Source of the DNA: J054 sp965221985 | Lineage (GTDB): Bacteria; Pseudomonadota; Gammaproteobacteria; Steroidobacterales; GCA-2729495 | Length of the DNA stretch: 64,000 nucleotides | Direction: 5' to 3' | Assembly (NCBI GenBank): GCA_965221985.1 | Contig: OZ244928.1 | Location: 682,001-746,000 of the forward strand | Shown: in pieces, positions 9,548 through 17,963 of the stretch | Layout of the letters: every line of letters starts with the position of its first letter | Position numbering within the stretch: the stretch's first letter is position 1 | Translations under genes and position numbers: made by a program | The notes under the pieces: model-generated | Databases searched by the model: none | What the model was told of the DNA's origin: nothing | Seen by the model: only the letters and a program-made list of their open reading frames with translations

Positions 9548-10393
9548 CTAGCGTTTCAGCGTATCGCCATCCAGTATCATGCTCATGCCCTGCATATTCG
9601 CGGGAATCACCACGACGCCGCCATCGTTGCGAGCAAACATTTTCAAGGCTTCATTGAGTTCATGTTGCAGGTATTCCGGCGTCAATGATGAATTGATGAT
9701 CGCGTTAGCTTCGGCAATACCCCGGGCGCGGGCAATTTCAATTTCAGCATCCTTAGCCGCGATATTGACTTCTATTTTCTTAGCTTCCAAGGTCTTCTGA
9801 GCCTGCACCGCCTTTTGAATTGCCTCTTCAATGGTAGGGTCCGTGTTAAGGGCGCGGATTGCCACGCGCGTAATGGTAAAGACACCAGGGTCTTTATCAT
9901 CCAATTTTGTTTGGAGGCCTTCGGTAATACCATCCCGCAAGGCATCACGATTTCTATGAAGTTCCAGAGAATCGATCTTGGTCACTTCTTCATAAATGAC
10001 ATCCCGGCCTTCGCGAAACACGATGGCATAGGCGGGTAACAAAGCCGCATCGCCTTGTGCATAAGACGCCGCGTATTTCACCATCATTTCAGCAATGGTG
10101 TCGGGAGCCACGCGATAGAAAATGCTGATATCAAGATCTTTCAAGCGCAAATTGTCGCGAGCCTTTGGTGTCAGATCATTAAAATCGATGGCGATTTCTT
10201 TAGCGGAAAATTCGTAAGCGGTTGTTAAAATTGGTAATTTCCAGTTAAGTCCCGCGGAAACTTCGTCCATGTCGACGGTACCCAGTGTCTTTTTTACCGC
10301 GACATGCCCAGTTTCGATGACATACCAGCTACTAAAAAGCAGCACAGCGACAAACCCAATAAGCACGAGACCAAAAATTGGTGGCAACTTCAT
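9548..10393 (-). CDS. SPFH/band 7 (prohibitin-like) membrane protein
   Basis: This 281-residue protein has one N-terminal signal-anchor helix (about residues 4-24, PIFGLVLIGFVAVLLFSSWY), then a prohibitin-type SPFH domain beginning GHVAVKKTLG, and an Ala/Glu-rich coiled coil (about 190-240, KAVQAQKTLEAKKIEVN). Such proteins form large oligomeric rings on the inner membrane, often around FtsH-type proteases, and act in membrane-protein quality control. The ATG at 10393 places the hydrophobic anchor at the very N-terminus. A start 60 bases upstream would add a basic stretch not seen in the family. The gene converges on nhaA; a small Pmp3-like gene lies upstream on the same strand. Confidence 0.85.
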   Translation of the reverse strand: MKLPPIFGLVLIGFVAVLLFSSWYVIETGHVAVKKTLGTVDMDEVSAGLNWKLPILTTAYEFSAKEIAIDFNDLTPKARDNLRLKDLDISIFYRVAPDTIAEMMVKYAASYAQGDAALLPAYAIVFREGRDVIYEEVTKIDSLELHRNRDALRDGITEGLQTKLDDKDPGVFTITRVAIRALNTDPTIEEAIQKAVQAQKTLEAKKIEVNIAAKDAEIEIARARGIAEANAIINSSLTPEYLQHELNEALKMFARNDGGVVVIPANMQGMSMILDGDTLKR

Positions 10394-10502
10394 ATTGATA
10401 TCCGATAGTTTGCCGAGCGAACGGCGATTTAGGAGACGCCTAGACCACGGCATACAACCAGAGTTTCACCGATTGCTTGCGGCGGACAATACCCAGTCGT
10501 GA

Positions 10503-10661
10503 CTACTTAGTTACCAACCACAACGCATGAATGACGCCGGGAACAAAAAAGACCAGACAAAGCAGAATATTAATCAGAAGATCCTTGCCAGCACCATTGT
10601 TCAAAAAAACCGCAACGGGAGGCAGGAAAATTGCCAGGATAATAAGCACGAGTTTGTTCAT
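10503..10661 (-). CDS. YqaE/Pmp3 family small membrane protein
   Basis: This is a 52-residue protein made of two hydrophobic helices. The first carries the family's LAIFLPPVAVFL pattern, followed by a short turn (NNGAGKD) and a second helix LLINILLCLVFFVPGVIHALW. These match the Pmp3/YqaE signature of stress-induced proteolipids (PPxxVxL...NxxLxxxxxxPGxIHAxW). The start ATG at 10661 has a GGAG Shine-Dalgarno seven bases upstream. Family members modulate membrane potential and are induced by salt or cold in some organisms. It lies between an SPFH protein and a GNAT enzyme and may be separately transcribed. Confidence 0.9.
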   Translation of the reverse strand: MNKLVLIILAIFLPPVAVFLNNGAGKDLLINILLCLVFFVPGVIHALWLVTK

Positions 10662-10784
10662 CGCAACACTCCGGAACAGCCTAGAAACAGGCTGAATCTA
10701 AGAATCTCAATAACCCGGGTTCGAAACTTATCAGAAATCTTTCGGGAATGCTTGCCGGAGGATCGTCTACCAATCAGCCTCGGC

Positions 10785-11246
10785 TCACATTCGGCTCAGG
10801 CTTAGATCAATACAGTCTATATTTTCCGGGCTGAGCCAACGGCCAGTCTCCGTGAACCCATGTTTCGCGAACAAGGCAAGCGCGGGTGCATTCAGCTGGG
10901 CAGTCGACACGCTCGCGGTATCGAAGTTAAAGGTCGCCAATACGAAGCCAAGCAACTGGCTGCCGAAACCTTGCCGCCAGTACCTTGGATGGACGATAAG
11001 GCTATGGATATTCAGATCCTTCTTCGCCGGCGCGAGTTCGACGACTGCAACTAGGGCGGTCTGTTTAAATCCGCCGTAGAATAGCGTTTCCGATTGCTGA
11101 ATATCCGCAAGGCTCCGCCATAGGGGTGGAAATTCCTTAGCCTGAATCAAACGTGCCTCGGCCCGGTAAGCGATCACCCATAAGCTGTGTATTTGGCTGG
11201 CACTCTCAAAATCACTGGCGACGAGCTGTTCGATTTTCAGGCACAT
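10785..11246 (-). CDS. GNAT family N-acetyltransferase
   Basis: This is a 153-residue GCN5-related acyltransferase. Motif A with the acetyl-CoA pyrophosphate loop is clear: LIVHPRYWRQGFGSQLL (Q/RxxGxG/A as RQGFGS). Motif B follows with LNAPALALFAKHGFTETGRW, typical of the family. The substrate cannot be predicted. The start ATG at 11246 fits the usual length. It lies between the Pmp3-like gene and a lipoprotein gene on the same strand, with gaps over 50 bases, so no operon is assured. Confidence 0.85.
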   Translation of the reverse strand: MCLKIEQLVASDFESASQIHSLWVIAYRAEARLIQAKEFPPLWRSLADIQQSETLFYGGFKQTALVAVVELAPAKKDLNIHSLIVHPRYWRQGFGSQLLGFVLATFNFDTASVSTAQLNAPALALFAKHGFTETGRWLSPENIDCIDLSLSRM

Positions 11247-11300
11247 GCCCCGCCGACATCTGCGCTTAGGCTAAGCTGAACATAAGAAGCACTTTTTCAC

Positions 11301-11738
11301 TTAGTCGCCAAAGTAATTCCTTGCATTATCAGCCTCCGCCGGCGATGGCTGATAGCTGGTCCAACCATCCTCAGGTTTCAGTCTGTACCGAATAACACCC
11401 TCGTCCATATCGAACTCGTACTCAGGAAAAACTCCACGCAAATTGAAAAACATGGCAGGCGCGAAGAAGAGAATGTCCGCCGCCAAGTACCCACCGTTGA
11501 ACTTTAACGGGATCAAGCCATACATTGGATCCGCGCCTTCCTTGCTGGCCTTGAATTTGTAGTTGCCAAACGAAGTGGTCGCATAGGTTCTCTCAGTTGC
11601 CTCTCCCACCGCGAAGGGTTCATCTTCATTGATACGTAGCATCAAGCCTTCGTCGGCCGCATTAAAGCTAGTTTTCGCTGTGCATGCAGCCAAAACCAAC
11701 AGCAATGAGACAGCCCCCAATAATTTCAGATAATTCAC
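11301..11738 (-). CDS. Predicted lipoprotein of unknown function
   Basis: This is a 145-residue protein with a type II signal peptide: a short basic n-region, a hydrophobic core LLGAVSLLLVL and the lipobox LAAC (Cys at about 19). The mature protein has one region compatible with a hydrophobic hairpin (LAADILFFAPAMFFNL, about 88-103) and an acidic, aromatic C-terminus. The +2 residue after Cys is Thr, so default outer-membrane sorting is expected. The start is GTG at 11738. I do not recognise a domain; the hydrophobic middle recalls small YceK/DUF-type lipoproteins, but I would not name it. Confidence 0.7.
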   Translation of the reverse strand: MNYLKLLGAVSLLLVLAACTAKTSFNAADEGLMLRINEDEPFAVGEATERTYATTSFGNYKFKASKEGADPMYGLIPLKFNGGYLAADILFFAPAMFFNLRGVFPEYEFDMDEGVIRYRLKPEDGWTSYQPSPAEADNARNYFGD

Positions 11739-11839
11739 GATACTCAGCTCCCCGGTCTTGCCTAAGACAGCATTCTACACGGACAACATAGCAGTGCATT
11801 GACAGTAGAAAATTCAGCTTTCCTCATTTCACATCAATG

Positions 11840-12346
11840 TCATTTCTTCCGGGCCGTTACCCACATCGTGATCTCGGCTGTGAAGACTATTTGCTGGCTC
11901 GTATCGAAAACTTCTACGGGAATAACAAGATCCAAGGCGTCGCCAAATTCCGGCATCGGTTCAATTCTTGCCACGGCACGCACATCGGTGGGCGCCTTGC
12001 GCAAATACTCCACTGTCATACCCTTGGGTATCCAGCGATGGGTCGGTGGGATGCTGATATCGGTCATGACGCCGGCGGCCAGTTCTGCCATGTTGCACAT
12101 GGCGATGGCGTGAACTGTGCCAATGTGATTCAGCACAGCACGACGTTTGGCAATTTTTACTTCACAGTAGCCGGCCCTAAGGGCAATAAGTAATGGCCGG
12201 ATGCTGCCAAAGTAAGGTGCTTTGAAACAGATGTAGCGTGAAAATAGCCAACGACCCAGAGCCCTGTTCTCTAGTCGCTGCCAAGTCTGCAGCGCAACAT
12301 GTCTGGGTCCCGCATTGTTGGCAGCAGCGTCGGGCGCAACGCTCAT
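11840..12346 (-). CDS. Hotdog-fold DUF4442 protein (thioesterase-like)
   Basis: This is a 168-residue hotdog-fold protein related to PaaI-type acyl-CoA thioesterases of the DUF4442 group. Seen are KRRAVLNHIGTVHAIAMCNMAELAAG, which aligns with the hotdog helix carrying N..G..H, and the C-terminal strand pair VEYLRKAPTDVRAVA. Substrates are unknown. The ATG at 12346 is preferred over a GTG at 12352 because a GAGGGA Shine-Dalgarno lies eight bases before it but only two before the GTG. It is downstream of the NtrX-like regulator gene on the same strand with a 40-base gap and could be read through from it. Confidence 0.75.
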   Translation of the reverse strand: MSVAPDAAANNAGPRHVALQTWQRLENRALGRWLFSRYICFKAPYFGSIRPLLIALRAGYCEVKIAKRRAVLNHIGTVHAIAMCNMAELAAGVMTDISIPPTHRWIPKGMTVEYLRKAPTDVRAVARIEPMPEFGDALDLVIPVEVFDTSQQIVFTAEITMWVTARKK

Positions 12347-12386
12347 CGCCACACTCCCTCAACAAACTTACAGAAACGCTGGGCGA

Positions 12387-13757
12387 CTAATCATCACCCA
12401 GATGACGAAAATCAACACCCAGGGAGCGCAGCTTTCGGTAAAGGTGAGTGCGTTCCATGCCAACACGCTTGGCCAGCTGACCAACCTTGCCATCGGATAG
12501 CTTGAGTTGTTCAATCAGATAAGCGCGTTCAAATTGTTCGCGTGCTTCTCGCAACGGTAAAGACAATAAGTCTTGTTTCACCAATGGTTCATTCTGGCTA
12601 GATATTGCGGGACTCAATGCCTCCTCAACTTCGGCCAAGGATATTTCTTCCGCACCGTCGCGCAACAGCATTCGCCTTACCAGTTGAGCCAGCTCTTCGA
12701 TGTTGCCAGGCCAAGGATAATTGCGCAGACGATTTTGTGCCGCCATACCAAATCGCCGATAGCCCAATCCTTCGGCTTCAACAATGCGATCAACATATTG
12801 TCGCAGAAGTTCCGAAACATCTTCTGAATACTCGCGAATCGGGGGAACCAAGAGACGCAATGTAGAGACCTCGGCCAACAGCGAAGGATTCAAATCCGAG
12901 CCATCTTGATTGGACAGGGCGGCAGGCGTTACGGACGCCATAACTCGGCAACTTAGCGCTACCGTTTCGGTTTGTCCCAGGCGGGTGAAACTGCCCCGCT
13001 CGAGAACACCCAAGAGTAGCTGCTGGGCTTGGGGACAAAGCAGGTGCATATCGTCGATAAACAAGGTACCGCCACCAGCACGCTCCAAGAAGCCCGGCTC
13101 AACAACCCCCGCAGTTTCTACACCAAGAATTTCGCGAGCAGCATTTTCCGCTGGAATCGCCGCTGCAACGACGCGAACAAATTCAGCCTGAGCACGATCG
13201 CCTAGTGAATGAATAAACCTAGCCGTTGCTTCACGGCCGCTGCCGGGTTCACCCGTGAGCAATACCGACGCTGGGTGAGATGCCATTTCGCGCGCCCGTT
13301 CTCGCAGTTCACGAATCAAGGCACTCTTGCCGATGGGCCCAGGCATTTGCGGAAACAGTTGTCTGTGGCTGACCTTGCCCGTCGCCGTCTCTGGCACCAA
13401 GGCTCGTTCCACGGTGCGCAGAAGCTTCTTAAGAGAAAGTGGCTTCTCGACAAAATCCGTTGCGCCAAGTCGAGTAGCTTCAACGGCAGTTTCCACGGTC
13501 CCATGACCGGACATCACAACAACGGGACAAGGCGGGTGACCGTCGCGCGTCCATTCGCCCAACAAGGTAATACCGTCGACATCAGGCATCCAAATGTCTA
13601 GAAGAACCAAGTCAGGTCGCCTCTGATCCATGCGCATTCTCGCCTGCGCACCATCAGCCGCGGTAGCCACCGCATAACCTTCCTCGGAAAGAATTTCTTC
13701 GATCAGAATACGGATGTCCGCTTCGTCATCGACAACCAATATGTTTGGCGACGTCAT
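12387..13757 (-). CDS. ntrX: NtrX-like response regulator with a degenerate AAA+ domain
   Basis: This is a 456-residue response regulator: receiver domain (1-120, phospho-acceptor Asp54 in LLDIWMPD, Lys105 in EKPL), AAA+ region (about 140-370) and a Fis-type helix-turn-helix (about 415-450, GQLAKRVGMERTHLYRKL). The AAA+ part is eroded. Walker A reads GEPGSGRE, with Arg for the catalytic Lys at about 175. Walker B is TLFIDD rather than LDE. The GAFTGA loop that contacts sigma-54 is absent: the stretch between EILG and GGGTLF is about five residues short and unrelated. It should therefore bind DNA without acting as a sigma-54 activator. Its start overlaps the kinase stop by 4 bases (ATGA), giving a coupled two-component operon. 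Confidence 0.88.
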   Translation of the reverse strand: MTSPNILVVDDEADIRILIEEILSEEGYAVATAADGAQARMRMDQRRPDLVLLDIWMPDVDGITLLGEWTRDGHPPCPVVVMSGHGTVETAVEATRLGATDFVEKPLSLKKLLRTVERALVPETATGKVSHRQLFPQMPGPIGKSALIRELRERAREMASHPASVLLTGEPGSGREATARFIHSLGDRAQAEFVRVVAAAIPAENAAREILGVETAGVVEPGFLERAGGGTLFIDDMHLLCPQAQQLLLGVLERGSFTRLGQTETVALSCRVMASVTPAALSNQDGSDLNPSLLAEVSTLRLLVPPIREYSEDVSELLRQYVDRIVEAEGLGYRRFGMAAQNRLRNYPWPGNIEELAQLVRRMLLRDGAEEISLAEVEEALSPAISSQNEPLVKQDLLSLPLREAREQFERAYLIEQLKLSDGKVGQLAKRVGMERTHLYRKLRSLGVDFRHLGDD

Positions 13758-15988
13758 GCGCGTTCCCTCCGAGGCTCACCATGCCTGCCTTGTGTCGTGG
13801 GTGCAACTTCGCTTCGATGCTTGTGCATGGGCATTTCAACGATGACTTGGGCGCCACCTGATGGCAGGTTTTCAGCCACGACACTTCCCCCATGTTCTTC
13901 TACCAATTTCTTAACAATCGCAAGACCTAATCCTGTGCCCTTTACCTTGCTTGTCACGTAAGGCTCAAAAACTTGGTCAATGGAATCAGGGTCAAATCCG
14001 GGACCATTGTCCGCGATTATCAATCGCACCAAGCCCGCCGCAGGAGCGCTCTGGGTCAGGATTTTCAACTCACCAGCATCCGCTGACTCCAAGGCTTCCA
14101 TCGCGTTGCGGATCAAATTATGTAAAAGCTGGCGCATGCGCAGTGCATCGGCGTCAATGTCCCCCAAGCCAGCTTCGAGCTCGAGCTGCAACTGCGGCTG
14201 AGTCTCTTTAGTCTGATACAAATAAGCCACCTCGCGCACGAGCTCATTGAGGTTCACGCTGGAAATCTGCAATTCCGGGGCCCGCGCATATTCGCTAAAG
14301 GCGTTGACCATATCCCGCATTACCTCAACCTGTTGCACGATGGTGTGTGTTGCTCGATCCAAAACCTCGGCTTCCATTTCCTTCATGCCATCCAAGTATC
14401 GGCGCCGAATTCGTTCAGCTGACAAGCGAATGGGCGTCAAGGGATTTTTGATCTCGTGCGCCAAGCGCCTAGCGACTTCGCCCCAGGCTGCATCGCGCTG
14501 GGCCTGCAGTAATGTGGTGATGTCATCGAACACCACCACCCGTCCGCCAGGCTCCAAACCCTCCTGCGGTAGCGCCGTGCACGCGCAACTGATGATGCAG
14601 CGGCCTTTTTCACTGCGCAGCGCCAATTGTTCACGCCACTCTTGTTCGCCCGAATCGAGATGCTCTTGCAAGACCGCCGAGAATTGCTCCAACATGGAAT
14701 TGTCAGTAGCCAACTTCGTCAATTGTCGGCCCTGGCAATTGGCCAAATCCGTTTGCAAGATCGCGCTGGCCGCTGCATTCGCGGTACGAATAGATCCGTC
14801 GGCTTCCAGCGCAATCACACCCGTGGATAGGCGTGCCAAGATAGCAGCTAGGCGTCCGCGTTCATCCTCTACCTGTTGCGCACTGGAATCGGCGGCGAAA
14901 CGGGCATCACGCAAACGCTGTGTCATCTCATTGAACGAACTAATGAGCGAACCGATTTCATCGTGGGCCGCCATTGGCAGGCGCGTATCTAAATCGCCAC
15001 CGGCAACAGCTCGCGTACCCGCAGCTAGAGATTCGATGGGCGCGACCAATCGGCGGGCAAAAAAGAACGCACCATATAAAGCAGTCAAGAAGGACAAAAG
15101 CACAACCAAACTCAGGGTTACAGTAAAGCTGTAACGCAGTGGCTCTCTTAAGAAAACCAACTCGCCGTAGCGCGTATAGCTGCGCTCCACGGAATCAGCC
15201 AATGCACTAATTCTTTCGCCAACGGGGTAAACGACTTTGACAATCCACGTGGAATCTTCCCCCGTACCGGGCAAGACTGAGACAGCTGTCAGTATCTGTA
15301 GAGGTCCGTTTGACGAGGGGTCCAGGCCCACGTAGCTGCCCACCCGACGCACTTGCAGAGCAATATCTTCGGGCGGATACACCGGAAAACGGGCATTCGT
15401 GTCGCTGACGCTGGTAGCAACAATTCGGTAGGCGTCCCCATAAACGGTGATTTCCGAAGCCTCCGCGCGCCGCCGCAAGCTGCCCAGGGAGGCAAGCACC
15501 ACGCCCTCGGGCAAGCCGGCCAAGGCGCGCCCAATATCTTGGGTCTTTTCCAGATTTTCACGCAGGCTTACATCCAGGGAAGAGCGACTCAGCTCCAAGG
15601 AATCGCGCAAGCCACTTTCGATCTCGACGTCGAACCAGCTTTCGATGCCTTGATTTAGAAATTGCACGGCGAAAAACCAAACAACAACCAAGGGCCCAAT
15701 GGCCAGCACCACAAATGCCGTTAACATCCTGGCCTTGAGTCTTGCTCCCGGCACGCTTTGACGGTAGTCACGCAACAAGCGAATAAGATTACCAACGATT
15801 AGCACCAGCAGCGCCACGGCTGCCACGGCGTTAACCAGTAACAATAGATCGTTCAAACGCCCAAATTGTTCGGAGTTTTGCGAGGTGCGACTCAGTAGCG
15901 CAAGGGCGGTGATCCCGAATGCCAAGGCAAGCAGGATAAGTATTGTGGCCAGACTACGAGTTAGCCTTTTAGCATCCACGCATACCAC
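13754..15988 (-). CDS. ntrY: NtrY-like membrane sensor histidine kinase
   Basis: This 744-residue kinase has hydrophobic segments at about 12-33, 46-70, 86-110 and 289-312, with a periplasmic sensor of about 175 residues between the last two. Then come HAMP (about 312-365), PAS (about 375-490), HisKA with the phospho-acceptor His511 in LAHEIKNPLTPI, and HATPase (N box HNLIRNAMEAL, G1 DNGPGFD, G2 GTGLGLAIVKKL). All catalytic motifs look intact, unlike the partner regulator. The start is GTG at 15988, with another GTG nine bases on; both lie inside the end of the DUF4390 gene, so translation is coupled. It belongs to the fmt-rsmB-DUF4390-kinase-regulator order common in some gammaproteobacteria. 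Confidence 0.9.
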   Translation of the reverse strand: MVCVDAKRLTRSLATILILLALAFGITALALLSRTSQNSEQFGRLNDLLLLVNAVAAVALLVLIVGNLIRLLRDYRQSVPGARLKARMLTAFVVLAIGPLVVVWFFAVQFLNQGIESWFDVEIESGLRDSLELSRSSLDVSLRENLEKTQDIGRALAGLPEGVVLASLGSLRRRAEASEITVYGDAYRIVATSVSDTNARFPVYPPEDIALQVRRVGSYVGLDPSSNGPLQILTAVSVLPGTGEDSTWIVKVVYPVGERISALADSVERSYTRYGELVFLREPLRYSFTVTLSLVVLLSFLTALYGAFFFARRLVAPIESLAAGTRAVAGGDLDTRLPMAAHDEIGSLISSFNEMTQRLRDARFAADSSAQQVEDERGRLAAILARLSTGVIALEADGSIRTANAAASAILQTDLANCQGRQLTKLATDNSMLEQFSAVLQEHLDSGEQEWREQLALRSEKGRCIISCACTALPQEGLEPGGRVVVFDDITTLLQAQRDAAWGEVARRLAHEIKNPLTPIRLSAERIRRRYLDGMKEMEAEVLDRATHTIVQQVEVMRDMVNAFSEYARAPELQISSVNLNELVREVAYLYQTKETQPQLQLELEAGLGDIDADALRMRQLLHNLIRNAMEALESADAGELKILTQSAPAAGLVRLIIADNGPGFDPDSIDQVFEPYVTSKVKGTGLGLAIVKKLVEEHGGSVVAENLPSGGAQVIVEMPMHKHRSEVAPTTQGRHGEPRRERA

Positions 15989-16599
15989 TCACTCTGCAGT
16001 CGAAAACTGTTACCCCAGAAGGCCAAAAGACGCAGCGGGCCAGGCAAAGTATTTTGATCCAAGACAACACGCAGGCGAATCTCGTAGCGGCTGTCATTTC
16101 CTAACAAGGCTTCGTCAATAACGGGTAGGGCGCTAATACGGCCCAACTTGTTTAGCGCAGCAAAAAGCGTGGCGTGGGAAGACTGGTCGCCACTGTTTCT
16201 ATTGCTGACCAAATAGCGTTGACTGAGTGGCTGATAACTCAATACGTAGTCTTGTCGCAGATTGGCGATTTCAGGATCGGGTAGAAACCTGCGTTGCCGA
16301 AATACCTCTATTTGCATTTGGATTGTGAGTTCGAGCCCGCTCTCCAAGGCCTCCAGGGCTTCGTCGCTAAGCGGCAAATCTATGCGCGCCGTCAGATAGT
16401 AGACACCGTTTTGGAGCTGGGTTGCGGCGCTGCGGATGTCGAAGCGCTCATCCGCCAAGGCGGAAACTCCCGACAAGGAAGCCAATAAAAATAACCAGAC
16501 GACGCGCTGGATCAAGCAAGCCTCGGCAATTGCTAGACGACGTCGAGCCGCCGGACCACGGCGCCGAGCAACAGGAACAGTGTTATCTTCGCTAGCCAT
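15961..16599 (-). CDS. DUF4390 domain exported protein
   Basis: This protein of about 212 residues has a long basic N-terminus (ARRRGPAARRR), a hydrophobic signal or anchor segment (VWLFLLASLSGVSALA) and a DUF4390 domain (FDIRSAATQLQNGVYYLTARID onward, with RRRFLPDPEIA and the terminal RLQSEWYAWML). The family sits between rsmB and an NtrY-like kinase, as here, and is thought to be periplasmic; no activity is known. The ATG at 16599 is chosen. A TTG at 16638 would overlap the rsmB stop and is possible; a start closer to the hydrophobic segment would also make sense. The 3' end overlaps the kinase gene by 28 bases. The adjacency hints at an input module for the kinase (inference). Confidence 0.82.
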   Translation of the reverse strand: MASEDNTVPVARRRGPAARRRLAIAEACLIQRVVWLFLLASLSGVSALADERFDIRSAATQLQNGVYYLTARIDLPLSDEALEALESGLELTIQMQIEVFRQRRFLPDPEIANLRQDYVLSYQPLSQRYLVSNRNSGDQSSHATLFAALNKLGRISALPVIDEALLGNDSRYEIRLRVVLDQNTLPGPLRLLAFWGNSFRLQSEWYAWMLKG

Positions 16600-16634
16600 A
16601 TATATTGAGCTACCGTGCGGGACTCCGCTGCCGA

Positions 16635-17963
16635 TCAAGTCGATTGCTTGCTCATTAAAGCATAATAAAAACCGTCGGTACCGGCCGAACCCGGCAGCAA
16701 CTGTAGACCTGGCCCCGAATTTGGAGCGGCCAAAGCCCTAATTTCGGCTGACAATTCACATAAGTATGCGTCCGCTTGTTCGTTCAAAAATGCAGCGACG
16801 ACTGCGTGATTCTCAGCCTTTAGTATCGAGCAAGTTACGTACAATAATTTTCCACCGGGGGCGAGCAACGGCCATAGGCTGGCAAGCATTGCCGATTGTT
16901 GCTTAGCAAAGTTTGCAATATCTTTCCGCCACCGTAGAAAACGAATATCAGGATGACGCCGAATAACACCCGTTGCTGAACAGGGCGCGTCGATCAAGAT
17001 GCGCTGAAATAATCTACCGTCCCACCAATCGCTGGGCTTAGCGGCATCTGCCACGCGCAACTCAGCTTGCAGATTTAGCCGGCTCAAGCTTTCTCTCACC
17101 CGATCAAGTCTTGCGGAATCAATATCTAGCGCCAGTAAGTCCAAGTCGCCACTGGCCATTTCGAGCAAATGACTTGTCTTACCACCCGGCGCGGCGCAGG
17201 CATCCAGTACGCGCATGCCAGCCAACGGAGATAGGAAACGCGCAGCCAACTGCGCCCCGGCATCTTGCACGGACCAATCACCGCTATCGAAGCCGGGAAT
17301 TCGCATCACGGGTTTCGCTTCGACTAATTTCAGCGCGTCAGGAAACTGCGCCGGTGCATCACTGGCAATATTCTCCGCCGCCAGGCGCTCACGACAACCA
17401 GCCCGCGAACCGCGTAAGGAATTGACACGCAAGCACATGGGGGCCTGCGTTTGATTTGCTTGCAAGATTGTTTCGCACTGCGCGGGCCAATCATGGCGAA
17501 TGGCCTCAATGAGCCAGGCCGGATGTGCGTAGCGGCCTGTGTCAACTTCGATCGCGCGCGCCAACAGTTCCGACTGCTCGCGAATGGCCCGACGAAGCAC
17601 GGCATTGACTAAACCTGATGCGCGAGGCCTACCCAGTCCTCGCGTTGCGGAAACCGCCGCCGACACACTGGCATAGCCCGGCGCATGGCCCTGAAAAATC
17701 TCGAACAAGCCTAGGGAAAGCAAAGATTGAATGATCTGGTCCCGTTTGCGCAAAGGCCGCGACAATAATTCGGCCAATATGACTTCATGGCGACAGTGCC
17801 AGCGCAGGGTGCCGTAAGCCAAGGCTTGAACCTGGGCCTGCGCGCGCGAATCCTCCAAGGGCGCTTCCCCTAAAACCTGATCAAGGCTCCGGCCATGAAC
17901 CAAGACCGCGTGCACAGCGCGCGCCGCCTGAGTTCGGGCGGCGACGCCCAAGTCATCACTCAC
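16635..17963 (-). CDS. rsmB: 16S rRNA (cytosine-967-C5) methyltransferase RsmB
   Basis: This 442-residue protein has an N-terminal NusB-like RNA-binding domain (about 1-130) and a C-terminal SAM-dependent Rossmann domain. Motifs seen are LDACAAPGGKTSHLLE (SAM binding), DAPCSATGVIRRHPDI (the PC cysteine) and LLYVTCSI (the catalytic TC cysteine). It methylates C967 of 16S rRNA at C5. The start is GTG at 17963, whose last bases form the fmt stop (GTGA overlap). A longer reading frame to 18062 exists but would lie inside fmt and adds a non-family extension. This is the standard fmt-rsmB pair. Confidence 0.95.
   Translation of the reverse strand: MSDDLGVAARTQAARAVHAVLVHGRSLDQVLGEAPLEDSRAQAQVQALAYGTLRWHCRHEVILAELLSRPLRKRDQIIQSLLSLGLFEIFQGHAPGYASVSAAVSATRGLGRPRASGLVNAVLRRAIREQSELLARAIEVDTGRYAHPAWLIEAIRHDWPAQCETILQANQTQAPMCLRVNSLRGSRAGCRERLAAENIASDAPAQFPDALKLVEAKPVMRIPGFDSGDWSVQDAGAQLAARFLSPLAGMRVLDACAAPGGKTSHLLEMASGDLDLLALDIDSARLDRVRESLSRLNLQAELRVADAAKPSDWWDGRLFQRILIDAPCSATGVIRRHPDIRFLRWRKDIANFAKQQSAMLASLWPLLAPGGKLLYVTCSILKAENHAVVAAFLNEQADAYLCELSAEIRALAAPNSGPGLQLLPGSAGTDGFYYALMSKQST

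Noticed and set aside
14247..15134. A 295-codon open frame on the plus strand within the kinase gene
   Set aside because: It is antisense to clear HAMP, PAS and kinase motifs and has the Ser/Arg-rich composition of a shadow frame.
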